Positions 12,126 through 23,439 of a DNA stretch of 64,000 bases are shown here, piece by piece; the first letter of the stretch is position 1, and every line of letters begins with the position of its first letter. The DNA is taken from the NCBI GenBank assembly GCA_963682025.1, contig OY821519.1, positions 9,799,668 through 9,863,667 of the forward strand, written 5' to 3'. The stretch is from Cordilura impudica (taxonomy: Eukaryota > Arthropoda > Insecta > Diptera > Scathophagidae). The notes under the pieces are model-generated. The model had not been told where the DNA came from, made no database searches, and worked only from the letters and a program-made list of their open reading frames with translations. The position numbers and the translations under genes were made by a program.

Positions 12126-12812
12126 ATATGGGGGATTTCATGTCAAGTGCACCAACTTTTGAAACCGATGTCTTCTGATCGGCATGAAATTTGCACCAAG
12201 GTTAGTCCTATTGGATAGTAGTTTAGACACAACAATATACCTTCGGAAAGTTTAGTTTGTCTAGTTTCTCAGTATAATTTTTATTTGTAAGGTTTTAGAC
12301 ACAAATAGGAAAAAGTTCAAAATAGTGCATTTGTGAAAAATTGAAAAACCGTTGTCTTGAGTTACAAAACATTTATTTTGATGGATATCCCACTCCCATC
12401 CCACTAAGCGACCAAAAAGCTCTTAAAGGAAAAATCCTAAGCTTTCTTATGAAAAAAAAAATGCCCTTTTTGAAAAAAATTCGAAAAATGCTTTAATTTA
12501 GCAAAAAAAAAGTCTAAATTTTTTTTTTTTTTTATGTATTTTTTTCCGAAATATTGAAGAAATAGCTATCTAAACTATTTGGGAGAAAATTTTCTATGAA
12601 CAATAGGTAATAAGTTACATGGAGGAGAAAAAACACCTGTTTGGCCAAAATGTCAAATTTTGATCCCCTCTAACTCAGAGAGATCTGGACCGATCTTATT
12701 GAAAAATTGTGTCTAAACTACTATCCAATTGGACTAACCTTGGTGCAAATTTCATCCCGATCGGAATATATCGGTTTCAAAAGTTGGTGCACTTGACATG
12801 AAACCCCCATAT
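12126..12812. mobile_element. foldback-type element with about 105-bp inverted ends
   Basis: The left end (12126 to about 12232: ATATGGGGGATTTCATGTCA onwards) and the right end (about 12708-12812) are inverted copies at high identity, including ACCAACTTTTGAAACCGAT and TTGGATAGTAGTTTAGACAC. The 470-bp centre is AT-rich and non-coding. A non-autonomous element of about 687 bp with long TIRs; superfamily unknown. Confidence 0.8.
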
Positions 12813-13004
12813 ATGTCATTTGCATTTATTAATTTTAAACATTACTGTAAAAAATCTAGCATTATAATGCAAAAATTTGTATTTTTATCTGAATGTTGGT
12901 TATAATATTGCGTATAAAACGCGGGTGTGGAGTGTATGAAAAATGTCGAACAATGTGTAAATATAAATGTAAGCAAAATAATTAAAAAAGCAACAATTTG
13001 ATAA

Positions 13005-13266
13005 CTCGATATACTTAATACTAAATTATTACAACAAACAGGCTGAATTTTTAAAATTTTTTATCTTTTCGGACATATCTCGGCACAATGATGTCCGATT
13101 TACTCCATTTTCAATACCAGCCTGCTCGAAATCATGATAAACAATATTGTCATAACTTTGCCCACGTAAATGGTTTATTTAGTAAATCAGCGAGATTTCA
13201 ACTGACAGACGGACAGACGGACATCGCTATATCGATTCGAGTGTTTATAAGGATCAAGAATATATA
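13005..13266 (+). mobile_element. mini-me/DINE-1-like family A, copy 3
   Basis: Shows CGGACATATCTCGGCACAAT, then the GACAGACGGACAGACGGACA tract, then ATCGCTATATCGATTCGAG and AAGGATCAAGAATATATATA. The order matches the other family A copies. It ends in the TA tract without the terminal hairpin, at the start of a different repeat (AGGGTGGGCCGATT). Confidence 0.75.
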
Positions 13267-15200
13267 TATTAGGGTGGGCCGATTTTTTAGGACAAAAATT
13301 TGTCGATATTGTGCCACCGACTTTTCGATAGCTTTTGGCATGAGGAAAAATGTTCCACTACGACATATCATAAAAATCATTTTCGAGGCGCCCAAATTTT
13401 AAATTTTTGTTATTTTTTATTAGATAAAAAAATCGGCTGATTTAATTTTTCTTAAATATTACCTTTCCAAGGTGAAATTGTACGCTAAAAACGATGGCGA
13501 TAGGAGTTTTTAAAAAAAAAAAATTTCTTGAGGTTTTGTACGAGTTTTTGTCGAAAAATCGATCTTTTTTTACGCGTTAATTTTTAGTGGCTACACCCCC
13601 ATTTTTGATATTTTTTTGGAGGGGTTAGGGGCTTTTGGGGTGATTTAGGAGAAATCATTTTTTTTATAGCAGTCGAGCCTATTTTCGGAGTTATGGACCG
13701 ACAAAGCTTTTCTTTGATTTGTAATAACTTTATTATCGGACTACAGCAATATATATATCGTTGGAAAGCTTGCCCGAGTGCCTCTTATCTGATATTTCAA
13801 AAATCGAAATCCATTAACCCAGGAACCTTTTAATTTTTAAGTATATCTTACAACTTTTATTGTTGGAAAACGTGGCATTATTTATTAGTTTTAAATAGAA
13901 AGGAAAGAAACTTGACCCCAACACTCCCCAAAATCGTATTTTAATTTTTAAGGACTACTCCAATGGTCAATCGCCATTCCTTCGGAGAATATAATTTAGC
14001 TCTTTAGGTCGAAAAGTTTGGGCACACCTGGGATATAGCTTCTGGTGTCTAATAAATTATTCGATGCGCTGCAAACATAATGATAAACTGGGGTTGTTAA
14101 ATTAATTGGACGAAACTGCCAAATTATATGATTTTTTTTATTTGTCTTTTCAATTCATAAATAAAATAGTACTTCGTTTTTAGTAAGTTTTATAAATAAT
14201 TCTAAAAAGTAAGCGAAAATTTAAAAATCTCAAAATTATTAAGAACAATTTTATTTAACAGAGAACATAAAGAACGCGTTTATTTGGAACATTTGTCAGC
14301 TATGAAAAAACGCTTTTCTCTTGGAGAGGTTAAAATGTTATTCTTCTTAAAATCAAGCAAGAAAAAATGTAGGCTGAGCCAATTTTAAGCACAACACCAG
14401 GATTGTTAGTTTTTGTTGGCTAGCATCGTCAAAAATGATGTCAAAATAATTTAAAAAGAAAATCACGAGATTTCAAAAAGGACTCTTAAACTTGTATTTC
14501 TTAAATCTTTACTAAAAAAAAAATAATAATAATTATTGAGTACAAAAAGCTTTACTCTGTTTATTACTGTTTACAGTACGAGATATTCAGAAACTCTTTG
14601 GAAATATGTTACCTTAACTAAAATAATAAACTAAATAACCCGGTGTACTTAGCAACATAATCACAAACCATTTCATAAGTGTCCCATATATCGCCAAATC
14701 TTACAACCCTGTCCCTTATAAGTTTTGTAAAATACTTGATGAAAGCACCTGCAGTTTCAGATATGGAAATTTCGTTAGTGTTATTTTTATAGTTTTTAAA
14801 ACCAAACTCAAGATTATTAAAATTTTTCTAACCGCATTTTAAATTAAAATCTAATTTTTTGAAAGTAACATGGGATAATTTTTATCTTCAGCCTAGACTG
14901 GAGGTTCTGGTTGTTTTTGTTTCTCTTATATCAAAAGCACTGAATTTAATCTAAAAACAGTTCCTTCCACAAACAAAAATCATCATGCCAGATTTTAAAA
15001 CATTTTTTTGTCTGTATATCATGAACACCGTTAAGTATGAAGAATCTTTGCAACTCAACAAGACATTCATGCACTTATGCCAGCCAAATATGGTAGACTC
15101 TTTCTTGATATTTGCTTTTTTTTTCATTAAAACTCCACACTTATCATCCAAATAAAGTCATATATAATTAGTAGGTAAGAAAACACATGTTTTTACACTA
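13267..15200. other. unassigned repeat-like DNA
   Basis: Begins with AGGGTGGGCCGATTTTTT, which has an inverted partner near 13422-13434 (AAAAAAATCGGC), suggesting a short MITE-like unit. At about 14014-14033, GAAAAGTTTGGGCACACCTG looks like a Tc1-type terminal repeat in inverted orientation; no matching left end was found. Bases 14040-15200 hold no reading frame I can assign. Confidence 0.35.
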
Positions 15201-16300
15201 TTCAATCATTATTGTTGGCGCGATCACATTTAAATAAAATCAAATAAAAATAAAAATATAATTAATGCATGTGAAAAATTATAAAATCAGCATTGATTCA
15301 TTTCAATTCCGATGGTATACAAAATGCGAGTAACTTTTTATTTTTCTTCGTTTGCAGCCATTAAACAGAGACAACAACACAATATTAATTATAGAAACAA
15401 AAACCAAAAAAAAACCTATATATGTACCGGCAACTGTTAAGACCTCAACTGAATTATTCATAATTGAAAATGAAAACCACAACAATAATAAAAATATGAA
15501 AAGACATAAAAAAAAAATATCATCCAAACCAGGCACTACTTCAACCAAATTAAATCAAACCAAACTCAGTCCAACCAAACAACCAACCAACCAACCAACC
15601 AACCATCCATCCATCCACCAGTACAATTTAAAAAATATTTTATTATGAACACAAATTATAGGACGATAAAGTGCAGCGCCCAGGTTCTTTTTCTTGTTCT
15701 TCTTCTTCTTAGTGTTTTTTACTCTTGTTTGTAAACAAATAGTAGAAAGAAAATATAAATATACTCGTTAATAATAATAAAAAAAACCAAAACCATATTA
15801 ATTATTCATTATGTTATTAAAATATACTTAAGAATATTAACAACAGCAACAGCCTTTAGAATAAAGTTTATACTTAAGTATCTCAACAATGACAGCGGCA
15901 AATGTACAAATGAGCAACAATAACCAGCAACTTCTTGTGCTTTTTGTAATGCTGCCACACTAGTTCAGTAGGTCAACCAACAACTTTGTTATGAAGGAAA
16001 CGAAAAATTCATTCAAATTAATTCTAAACAAAAAGCGTTGGACGCATAACAATTAAACTCATATATAACAGCAGCAACAGCAACAGCAACACCAACAACA
16101 ACTATATCAATAGCAATACTAGCAAAACAAAAGGAGCAGTTGCAAAAACTTACCAAACAGAAAAAAAAATATTTGTGGCATATTATTAGCACCCATCTTT
16201 TGTAAATTTACTCGGCTACCATAAACGTTACAATTTCATTTGGGTCGACTTTTGTGTGCCCTTTACCAACATTTCCATTTTTTTTTTTTTTTTTTTTGTT
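15201..16300. other. host-like DNA with CAA/CAG and CCAA repeats
   Basis: Low-complexity DNA typical of fly introns or UTRs. A (CCAA)n run lies at about 15580-15605 and CAG/CAA-rich stretches at 15840-15860 and 16068-16102, with a poly-T at 16278-16298. An acceptor-like tract ends in CAG at 15358, followed by a 98-codon frame rich in Lys, Asn and Thr; I do not regard it as a gene. Confidence 0.45.
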
Positions 16301-17012
16301 TATTTCTTCAACGAGATGGGATTTATATTTTGAATGTCCCACATTGGCACATTAATTGAGAAGTCCACCAAATTCCTAGTTCTCCATAAGCACCGATTTA
16401 ATAACACTATGGAACATATTCGGGGTCATTGTCTGGTGAGTGAAAATGCCAAGTCAGGGTGAAAGTACTAGGCAAGTACAAGTTAAACCTCTAAAGAGTT
16501 TGGCGTTCTCAGGCCAAATTTTATGACGTTTTGCATTTTTCCTTATCTTGATGTTTGCTTGTTTAGTTTTTCAGCTATAACTCATAAACTATTGTTAATT
16601 TTTCATTTCATTCTTCAACAAATATCTTCAGCAAATCAAGTTTTTAAATTTTCCCTTCTTTTATAAATTTTTTGAATAATATAACACCAAACCCTCTGGA
16701 GGTTTTACTATACTGGAGTAGTACTTTAACCCTGACTTGAATTTCTCAACCCCCACCCCCTCCCTCCCAGAACGACTGTTGTACATGTAATTAAGGACAT
16801 AAGGTGCCAAAAATTTAAACCAACTTCCAGATGCTTATAGAGTCTTTCAGACAGAGATTGCTGCGGCCAATACGACTGAAAAATTGACAGAGAGTAACAG
16901 AACCCATTCTTTGTCGGTAGTAAGTAAGCAGTAATCAAGAAAGAGAATTTCTGCGGTCATAAATTTTTCGGTCGTTCAAGAGTGCACGAACCACATAAAT
17001 CGATTCAGTTCC
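16301..17012. other. no feature recognised
   Basis: AT-rich sequence with a C-rich patch near 16750-16770. No coding frame or repeat shared with the rest of the window. Confidence 0.4.
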
Positions 17013-17154
17013 AAAGGACCTAGTGTATGAAAATTAAGTTTTGAGAAAAAAAAGCATTTAAAGTTTCTACACCCCTTTAGGTAGCAGAATCCACCGTTTT
17101 TGACACAACCCGTTTTTTGACACACTAGGTCCCTTTTCTCGGAGAAGGTCACAT
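17013..17154 (-). mobile_element. palindromic MITE, copy 2 (one end shortened)
   Basis: Right end CTCGGAGAAGGTCACAT is complete. The left end starts at AAGGACCTAGTGTATGAAAA, so about 20 bases of that end are missing. The centre (GGTAGCAGAATCCACCGTTT) is in the opposite orientation to the 7804 copy. Confidence 0.8.
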
Positions 17155-17411
17155 ATGAGAGGTATATTGGCATCAAGGGAAATGGCCACACTAAAGAATA
17201 ATCAATCCAAAATATTAAAATGGATACAGATTCAGCAATAAAGAGGAAATATGGAGTACCAAGGGAAACAAAACTGGATAAAATTTTTCACCTCTGTCTA
17301 CTTTGTATGGGGGTGCTACGCCTACTGATCTGATCCCGCCCATTTCTTTTCCGAGTACTAACATTCCGCCAACTAAGCACAGTGTGGAAATCACCACACC
17401 AACCACACAAA
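17155..17411 (+). repeat. unit of a GCCACGCCCACT-type dispersed repeat
   Basis: Contains TACTTTGTATGGGGGTGC then ACGCCTACTGATCTGATCCC. Three more units lie at 17860-18240. The two blocks are separated by an RTE 3' fragment. Confidence 0.55.
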
Positions 17412-17826
17412 AATCAACATCTTCAATTCATGTGTGAAGTCTGTTCTGCTCTATGGGTGCGAAACGTGGAAGATGCCTACCAAAGATGTAAACACCCAGC
17501 AAGTCATCGTCTACAAATGCATTAGAAGAATATTAAGAATTTTCTAGCCCAACAGGATATCTCTGGGAACGTACTCATCAGAGCCAAATAGAAATCGAAG
17601 TGTTGAGAAGGAAATGGCGCTAGAAGATTTCAAGATGATGTCAGCCGTAATAGACTGGAACCCACAAGGCAGTAAAAGAAGAGGACGGCCAGCACACACT
17701 TGGCGATGACAATTAGATTTAGAAGCTTCGAAAGTAGGCAAAACCTGGAATGAAATAAAGAGCCTTGCACCAAGTAGAAACGAATGGCTAAACTTTGTTG
17801 AGGCTCTATGCTGCTTATAGGAACTA
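17412..17826 (+). pseudogene. RTE-like LINE, C-terminal end with TA tail
   Basis: One nearly continuous frame reads SVLLYGCETWKM, then CIRRILRIF, then DWNPQGSKRRGRPAHTW, GKTWNEIKSLAPSRNEW and EALCCL before the stop. These are the C-terminal signature of insect RTE elements. Two internal stops and a deletion (the WRRTxQxPI region is shortened) make it a pseudogene. Just after the end comes a TATATATA tract (about 17838-17856), matching the simple-repeat tails of RTE-type LINEs. The 5' end is cut off, as expected for incomplete target-primed insertion. Confidence 0.85.
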
Positions 17827-17857
17827 AAGGAACCAAATTATATATATATATATATGT

Positions 17858-18420
17858 ATAACATTGATAACTTATGAACTCACACAAATTCCCAACGCTT
17901 ACAATATTAAATACTCCAGTTATATGATATTAAATATTTACTTTGAATGGGGGTGCCATGCCCACTGATACGATCCCGCCAATTTTTTGTCCGACTACTC
18001 ACATTAATAACTTGTGAACTCACACAAAGTTCCAAGCCTTTTTTATTGCAGAATTCTAGATATATGACATTAAAGAGGTACTTTGTATGGTGGGTGCCAC
18101 GCCCATTGGACCGATCCCGCCCATTTTTTGCAACGCCTCAAATTAGTTCAATATGTACATCTACATGGTTTCAGAGCTCTTACTGTCGTAGTACTGCAGA
18201 TATTACATGTTAAAAATCCACTTTATATGGGATGCGCCACGCCCACTTAAGAAAATATAGCCTATTTTTCCTTCCAGATAGGTAGTTACTTACATTAAAA
18301 ATTTCAATACGATCGGTCCAGTGGTGTAGTCTCCTACAACACGTACAAACAAACTTACAAACAAACATACAAAACTCTATTCTCATATACATGTATAAGA
18401 TAGGTTTCTGGTCCAACTAA
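17858..18420 (+). repeat. tandem units with GCCACGCCCA box (about 120-150 bp period)
   Basis: Three diverged units each contain a stretch like TTATGAACTCACACAAA or its equivalent, then ATATGACATTAAAxAxxTACTTTGTATGG, then GCCACGCCCA and a GATCCCGCC box. The block ends with TTTCAATACGATCGGTCCAG and an ACAAACAAAC run. CACGCCCAC boxes also occur in the middle of DINE-1 elements, so this may be a Helitron-like element body. Confidence 0.55.
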
Positions 18421-18424
18421 TCAC

Positions 18425-18720
18425 ATAAAAAAAGCATAAGCCAAATTTGAGTGGGATTGCTATGCATTTGTTGCCCTCAGATATGAAAAAGTTCATATCG
18501 GATGATATTTTTATATGGGCATTAGGTCGAAATATGGACTATCAAGATCATATTTGGTAGTCACTTTTCGTAAAAATTTATATAAACCAAATCTGAGCAA
18601 ATTTTTGCAATATTTTCTTAAAGGTTTAATTGAAGATCGGAAAACAAGCAGCTTTATATGAGGAGCATGACTAAAAATGGTTCTATAGTGTCTATTTTTG
18701 AAATACTATTTAAGTTATCC
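18425..18720 (+). mobile_element. DINE-like family B, internal fragment
   Basis: Matches the 5' half of the full copies at 56385 and 57153: AAATTTGAGTGGGATT, ATGAAAAAGTTCATATCGGA, AAGATCGG and GCAGCTTTATATGAGG. Neither terminus is present. Confidence 0.65.
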
Positions 18721-18744
18721 CTGTATTTTGAGTTAGGGTTGCTC

Positions 18745-19005
18745 TTATTATTTGTCGTATATTCTCTTCCATGCGTACCTTCTGGTTGATGGTGTCGATA
18801 AAGTATCAAACTGAATTCCAGTTTTCCTGTGATCTCAGCATTGTTATGTGGATGAGGTCCACGTTTTCACCAATGTCATCTTTGGGTAATTTAAAGACAA
18901 CATGTTCAACATCTTCCTGTGTTTCTGGGCATGTTGGGCACAGTGGTGAATTGTCATGTCGGTACTTAAATAAGTAGCTTCTTAACCCTCCGTGATTGGT
19001 AAAGA
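18745..19005 (-). pseudogene. R1/LOA/Jockey-type LINE, C-terminal zinc-knuckle fragment
   Basis: Minus-strand frame reads TNHGGLRSYLFKYRHDNSPL then CPTCPETQEDVEHVVFKLP, i.e. the C-x2-C-(x)n-H module that ends the ORF2 protein of many R1- and Jockey-group LINEs. The final cysteine of the usual FxCP is replaced (FKLP). A stop follows about 30 residues on. It abuts RTE sequence at about 19005 in the same orientation, giving a chimeric-looking junction. Confidence 0.65.
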
Positions 19006-20122
19006 TTGTTACTTATTTATTCCGGACCTCTTTCTACCATGCAATGCAGAGCTTTTTGCAAAGATTTCTCCACTTCGATGTATCTTGTACTGCTGTTTTG
19101 GCTGTTCTAGGCTCGATTCTTTGTTCTATCAGAATATTGTTGATAGTGTCCTGCCAAGTTATTCTTCTTCGTCTTCTAATTCTTGTACCACTCGGTCTTG
19201 TTTATGATACTCGTTTCGGCTGGCGGTTCTCTGGCATTCTAGCAACATGTCCAAACCATCTGGGCTTATTGTGTTCGATTTTGTTGTTCAGCGGTTCTTT
19301 ATTTAAAGTGGCTCATATAGTGTCGTTTCGTATTCTGTCGCGTCTTGTTTTACCGGCCACATGTCGTAAGTATTTCATTTCTGATGCCTCAATTCTGTTT
19401 TGATTTTTTGTTGTAAGTGCCCATGATTCGCAGCCATATGTAAGGGTTGGAATATACGTGGAGTTGTACCCGTTGAAACTTCTCTTTTACCAATGACGTT
19501 TTTATTTAAGGCGAAGTATAAATTGGTAGTTGTGGCTATTCTGCGATTTAAATCCTTGTCCGCTTTCCGTCTTCGCTAATCGTAATTCCCAAGTTACGGA
19601 GGTGTTCACCTTGCTTTAATGCTTCGGATCCTATGTAAATTTGATGTTCATTTCTATCACGGCTTATTATCATGGTTTCTGTTTTCCTTGTATTTATACG
19701 AAGGTCTGTTCTGGTCAAAGCAGCAAGGTTTTGTTGTAGAGATTCCTCGGATTTTGCGACAACGGTCATGTCATCTGCTTATGCTAACATTGAAACTTTC
19801 ACTGGTTGCATGTTCCGATTTCCTACCGTAATTGGGATAAATGAATCCCTGCAAGATTTGATTGCGTGTTCATCAGTGTTATAAACAGATATGGACTTAG
19901 CATATCTCTTTGTCGCACATCTTGTGTTGTCATAAATTCTTCGGATGTGGCGTTGCAGGTTCTTACATATTTTCGGCATATTTCGTAAAATCTTTTGATT
20001 CGTCTGATCAATATGTTGTCAATATTCCGTTTTTGAAGCACCTCCCATATTTGTTGCCACTTTACCGTATCGAAAGCAGCAATGAGTTTTACCAAGTTAC
20101 AACTTGGTCCCATCACTTCCAA
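19006..20122 (-). pseudogene. RTE-like LINE reverse transcriptase, decayed
   Basis: Minus strand, from 20122 downward: AAFDTVKWQQIWEVLQKR (palm, first Asp), DVRQRDMLSPYLF (RQG block, Gly lost), then ADDMTVVAKSEES, where the Tyr codon of YADD has become the stop TAA, then INTRKTETMII. Further down are YGCE-like remnants and PRWFGHVARMPENRQPKRV, the C-terminal block. Several stops and frameshifts. It is more diverged from the 17412 fragment than expected for copies of one subfamily. Confidence 0.8.
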
Positions 20123-20154
20123 ATATTTGCTAGCAGTTTAGTAGTCTATCCTTC

Positions 20155-20330
20155 TTTGGGTGTGTTTACCCATCTTCCTTACCACTGGTTTATAGTTTCA
20201 TTCCTTTCTGTGCGCCGCTTCTCTTGTTTATCTTCCGTTGGGTGTATTTTCGTATCTTCTTTGTCACCGGTTTATTGTTTCATTACTTTCTGTGTGCCGT
20301 TTCTCTTATCTATTCTCTTTGGGATTTACT
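20155..20330. repeat. two tandem units of about 84 bp
   Basis: Two adjacent units, starting near GGGTGTGTTTACCCATCTTC and GGGTGTATTTTCGTATCTTC, share TGGTTTATxGTTTCATT and CTTTCTGTGxGCCG. They lie just upstream of the minus-strand RTE-like pseudogene. Confidence 0.7.
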
Positions 20331-20439
20331 TCCTGTGCAATATAGATTCTGAGTGTTGCTTCTGCTGCTGGATCAATTGGTATCATTCCAGCTAGGAAAC
20401 ATATTGCTTCAAGTGATATTGTTCTTAAGCCATAAAAAA

Positions 20440-20605
20440 CTTTTAGACAGTTTTGTTTAAACATCGAAAGTAGGTCTGCTCTTGAGAAAATGATTCTGAG
20501 TCAATCTTTATAATAAAAGGTGGATAAAAGGTGGTCAGATATTGTTGGCAGTTAGAAACAACACAAACTTATTATACCGTGACCACAGAGTGGTATATGG
20601 TAAAA
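20440..20605 (+). mobile_element. DINE-like family B, 3' end fragment
   Basis: Has a decayed form of the AGAAAATGATTCTGAGTC hairpin region and the terminal TTATACC...GGTATATGG stem near 20573-20600. The 5' part is missing. Confidence 0.6.
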
Positions 20606-20659
20606 TAAAAAAAACAAAAGTTGAGAAAAACCTCAATAATACTTTTTTTTTATATATTC

Positions 20660-20995
20660 AGCTTTATATGGGGTCTGGGACTAAAACTGATTCTACAGTG
20701 ATCAAGTAAAAATTGGAAAACAGCTTTATATGGGGTGTGGGACTAAAAGCGGTTCTATAGTGATCAAGTAAAAATTTGGAAACAGCTTTATATGGGGTTT
20801 GGGACTAAAAGTGGTTCTAGAGTGATCCTGCAAGGTTAAGTAATTTTTTTATAGATTCAAGTAAAAATTGGGAAACGGCTTTATAAGGAGTCTGGGACTA
20901 AAGTGGTTCTAAAGTGATCAAGTGAATATTGAGAAACAGCGTTATAAGGGGTCTGGGACTAAAAGTTATTCTACAGTGATCCTATAAGGTTAATC
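20660..20995 (+). repeat. five tandem units of about 62 bp
   Basis: Each unit contains CAGCTTTATATGGGGTCTGG or a close variant, then GACTAAAAGTGGTTCTA and AGTGATCAAGTAAAAATTGG. Two units carry an extra ATCCTGCAAGGTTAA segment. The unit resembles the middle of family B (GCAGCTCTATATGGGGCC at 56703), so this looks like a local tandem expansion of an element body. Confidence 0.8.
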
Positions 20996-21188
20996 TTGAC
21001 AAATGACCCTAATAAGATCGGCTTAAATTCCCCTATAACATCAAGAATAAACTAGGTCCTACGTGGTTTTGCTTTCCTTAAATTTATCAGTATACAAAAA
21101 TAATGCATCGATTTTTGATATCTGCTTGCAATGGTTTATTCTAATTTTCTGTATATTTCTAAACTTATAGTATATTTTGGGAAGTGTG

Positions 21189-21335
21189 CGAAGTTAGCCC
21201 CCCATTTTTGGAAAAAAAAAATTTTTCGTTCTCATTTGCGTACGTTACAGTTTGCGACATATCTATTTTGGAATAATGTTTAGAACAACTAGAAAAACCG
21301 CCAATTTTTTTTTTCAAAAGTGGGGGGCAAAGTTT
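21189..21335. repeat. short inverted repeat, MITE-like
   Basis: AAGTTAGCCCCCCATTTTTG on the left pairs with CAAAAGTGGGGGGCAAAGTT on the right (about 21309-21332). Non-coding. Confidence 0.55.
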
Positions 21336-21539
21336 AAAATTCGTTTCTTTTTTTTTGATTTACCGGTACAAATTAAATTTTAGAAACTAATCGTTTTGGA
21401 GCATTGTAGAGCAATCCTAGAACAATTCAGAACAATCTTCAAAAAATTTTATTTCCAAAAACTAACTTCGCACCAGAGTTCAGAAAAAAACACACACTGA
21501 ATAAAAAACTCGTACATATATGTAAACAAACATTACTTA

Positions 21540-21770
21540 GACCAACACACACATATTTTTATTTTCATATCAATTATGTTTGTTTTTAAATTTTCTTCGG
21601 TGCCCAACACAACCATGACTGTGTTCGTTTTAATATTTCGTTATTTACACGAACATTTTTCTATCACGTACTTTTTGTTGCAATCACACATAAAGCACAC
21701 ATTTTTGAGTGTTGCTTTATTTGAAGTTCATGTTCTGGTACGTGTACTGAAAAAAAACACAGAACATGTA
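21540..21770 (+). repeat. dispersed repeat family E, copy 1
   Basis: Shares with 32250-32510 a run of similar blocks: CACATATTTTTATTTTCATA, ACACAACCATGACTGTG, CGTTTTAATATTTCxTTAT and ACACGAACATxTTTCTAT. Non-coding. Confidence 0.7.
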
Positions 21771-21885
21771 CAATAAACAGGTTCGAGTTCAGTTATATTT
21801 TAAGTCGTGTTGTGGCTCGTGTAGTAAGAAAAAACAGAACATGTACAATAAACAGGTTCGAGTTCAGTTATATTTTAAACACGAC
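21765..21885 (+). repeat. tandem duplication with 67-bp period
   Basis: ACATGTACAATAAACAGGTT and the following GAGTTCAGTTATATTTTAA occur at about 21763 and again at about 21840 with essentially no difference, so the duplication is recent. It forms the edge of family E next to a family B element. Confidence 0.8.
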
Positions 21886-21889
21886 TTAA

Positions 21890-22322
21890 ACATTTTTGGA
21901 CTACTCATTAGTGGATGTAGTGAACGCATACAAACCCAATTTGAGAAAGATCTATATGACAATTTGGATCTTATGGCAATTTATGTCGATTTCATATGGG
22001 TAATTTGTATGGGGGCTAGGTCTGAACATGGACCGATTCTCACCAATTTCAACAGCGTTCATCCCATGGCCGATAAAAGCTTATGTACCAAATTTCATCA
22101 AAATATATTCATATTTGCGACCTGCAGTTTGATTACAAGCTTTACATGGACACACAGACGGACGGACGGACGGACGGACGGACATTGTTAAATCAACTCA
22201 GAAAGTGATTCTGATTCGATCGGTATAATTAAAGTTGGGTCTAGGTCAAATATTTTTGGTTGTTACAAACAGCAGCACAAAGTCATTATACCCAAACCAC
22301 ATAGTGGTATAGGGTATAATGA
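21890..22322 (+). mobile_element. DINE-like family B, 3' half with intact terminal hairpin
   Basis: Contains GACAATTTGGATCTTATGGC, GGGGGCTAGGTCTGAACATG, a (GGAC)n tract (about 22160-22183) and the terminal hairpin TTATACCC...AGTGGTATAGGGTATAA (22287-22320). It is the uninterrupted reference for the split family B copy at 51885-53712. Confidence 0.85.
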
Positions 22323-23028
22323 CTGAATTGTAGAACTTTTTGAATTCGCTATCAGGGCAGTTTCAAAATTTTTCGCTTCGATTTTAATTGTTCCTGGATG
22401 TCCTTTGATAGTCTACTTTTTTTTAAGGAAAAGTGCAACAGTTGCAATCTGGACCATTTCACGAGAAGGCGGTCAAAAATCCATAACTTTCGATTGGATT
22501 GGAATTTTGATATGCGGTTTTTTCTGTTTGGTAGGTGGGACCTTAGCCTTTATTTTTTGCTAAAACACGTAAATATCGACCGATAATAAAAAAAAAGTTA
22601 TGGAGTATTTAAAATACATTTGCATTTTTTGTTGAATTTTAGTACAAAAGTGAAGTGTTAAGAGGCTAAAACAGGTTTTTTTTTTATATGATGGTGTATT
22701 TTTTCAGTAAATTTTACAACTAATACTTTTTAAAAATTTTGTAAGTTAAATTATGTGAGAAAATGCTAAACCTTGACCCCCGTAAACTTTTTAGTCCTTA
22801 TGTTCACAAGGGCCAAAGGTTGGCTTTTTTTTAAGCGTCCGAGTTTGAATATAATTTATTAAGTAGGGAATTTAAAAGTAACCTGATATTGGTTCAAGAC
22901 AGAGAAGTTTCAACGAAAAAGTCGAATGTTTTTAATTTAGTTAAAATTTTTTTTAAATATTTTCTATATTAATTTTTATTGTAAATTTACAAAATACTTA
23001 AATTTTTAAATTAAGAAAAATACCTAAA
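22323..23028. other. unassigned AT-rich DNA
   Basis: A moderately complex stretch (22330-22600, with GGTCAAAAATCCATAACTTTC) looks repeat-derived but has no partner in the window. No coding frame I trust. Confidence 0.35.
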
Positions 23029-23379
23029 TCTATAATATTAATAGGCTAGGCGATTTCTTGTTACCGATGTTTTGCTCTACCGTTTTATCCCGATTTTGAC
23101 CAAACGTATATAATTTGAAAGGTATTTCTTTTTAGCTGTTCACCAGATTTACAGATTTTAAAATTTTTTCCTTTAATTTGAGTAAATTGCATTTAAAGTT
23201 GGTACTAACACAAACGTAAAATTATACATATACTTTGTGTGTGTTTATTAAATTTGTTAATGTGTTTGTTAAGAGTTTGTTTTCTTCATTCATAATAATG
23301 TTGGTTTGTGAATTGGCTAGGTTGAAAAATAAAGTTGCCCAGAAATTGCACTCGAATTTCGAGCGCTGGAATCTGCTAG
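23029..23379 (+). mobile_element. Helitron-like family C, copy 2
   Basis: Starts TCTATAATATTAATAGGC right after an A. Ends with hairpin CTCGAATTTCGAG, spacer CGCTGGAATCTG and CTAG, then T. 351 bp, no coding capacity. Both termini intact. Confidence 0.9.
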
Positions 23380-23439
23380 TATATAAAAAAGAGTATAAGT
23401 TATTGCTAGTGTGCTGAAATCAAACAATTTTAGTAAATA

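Noticed and set aside
15352..15648. 98-codon frame after an acceptor-like CAG
   Set aside because: Lys/Asn/Thr-rich low complexity ending in a CCAA microsatellite; no domain and no donor or poly-A logic.
19910..20395. 161-codon plus-strand frame with hydrophobic segments
   Set aside because: Antisense to an RTE-like reverse transcriptase and to an 84-bp duplication; hydrophobic residues come from the T-rich strand.
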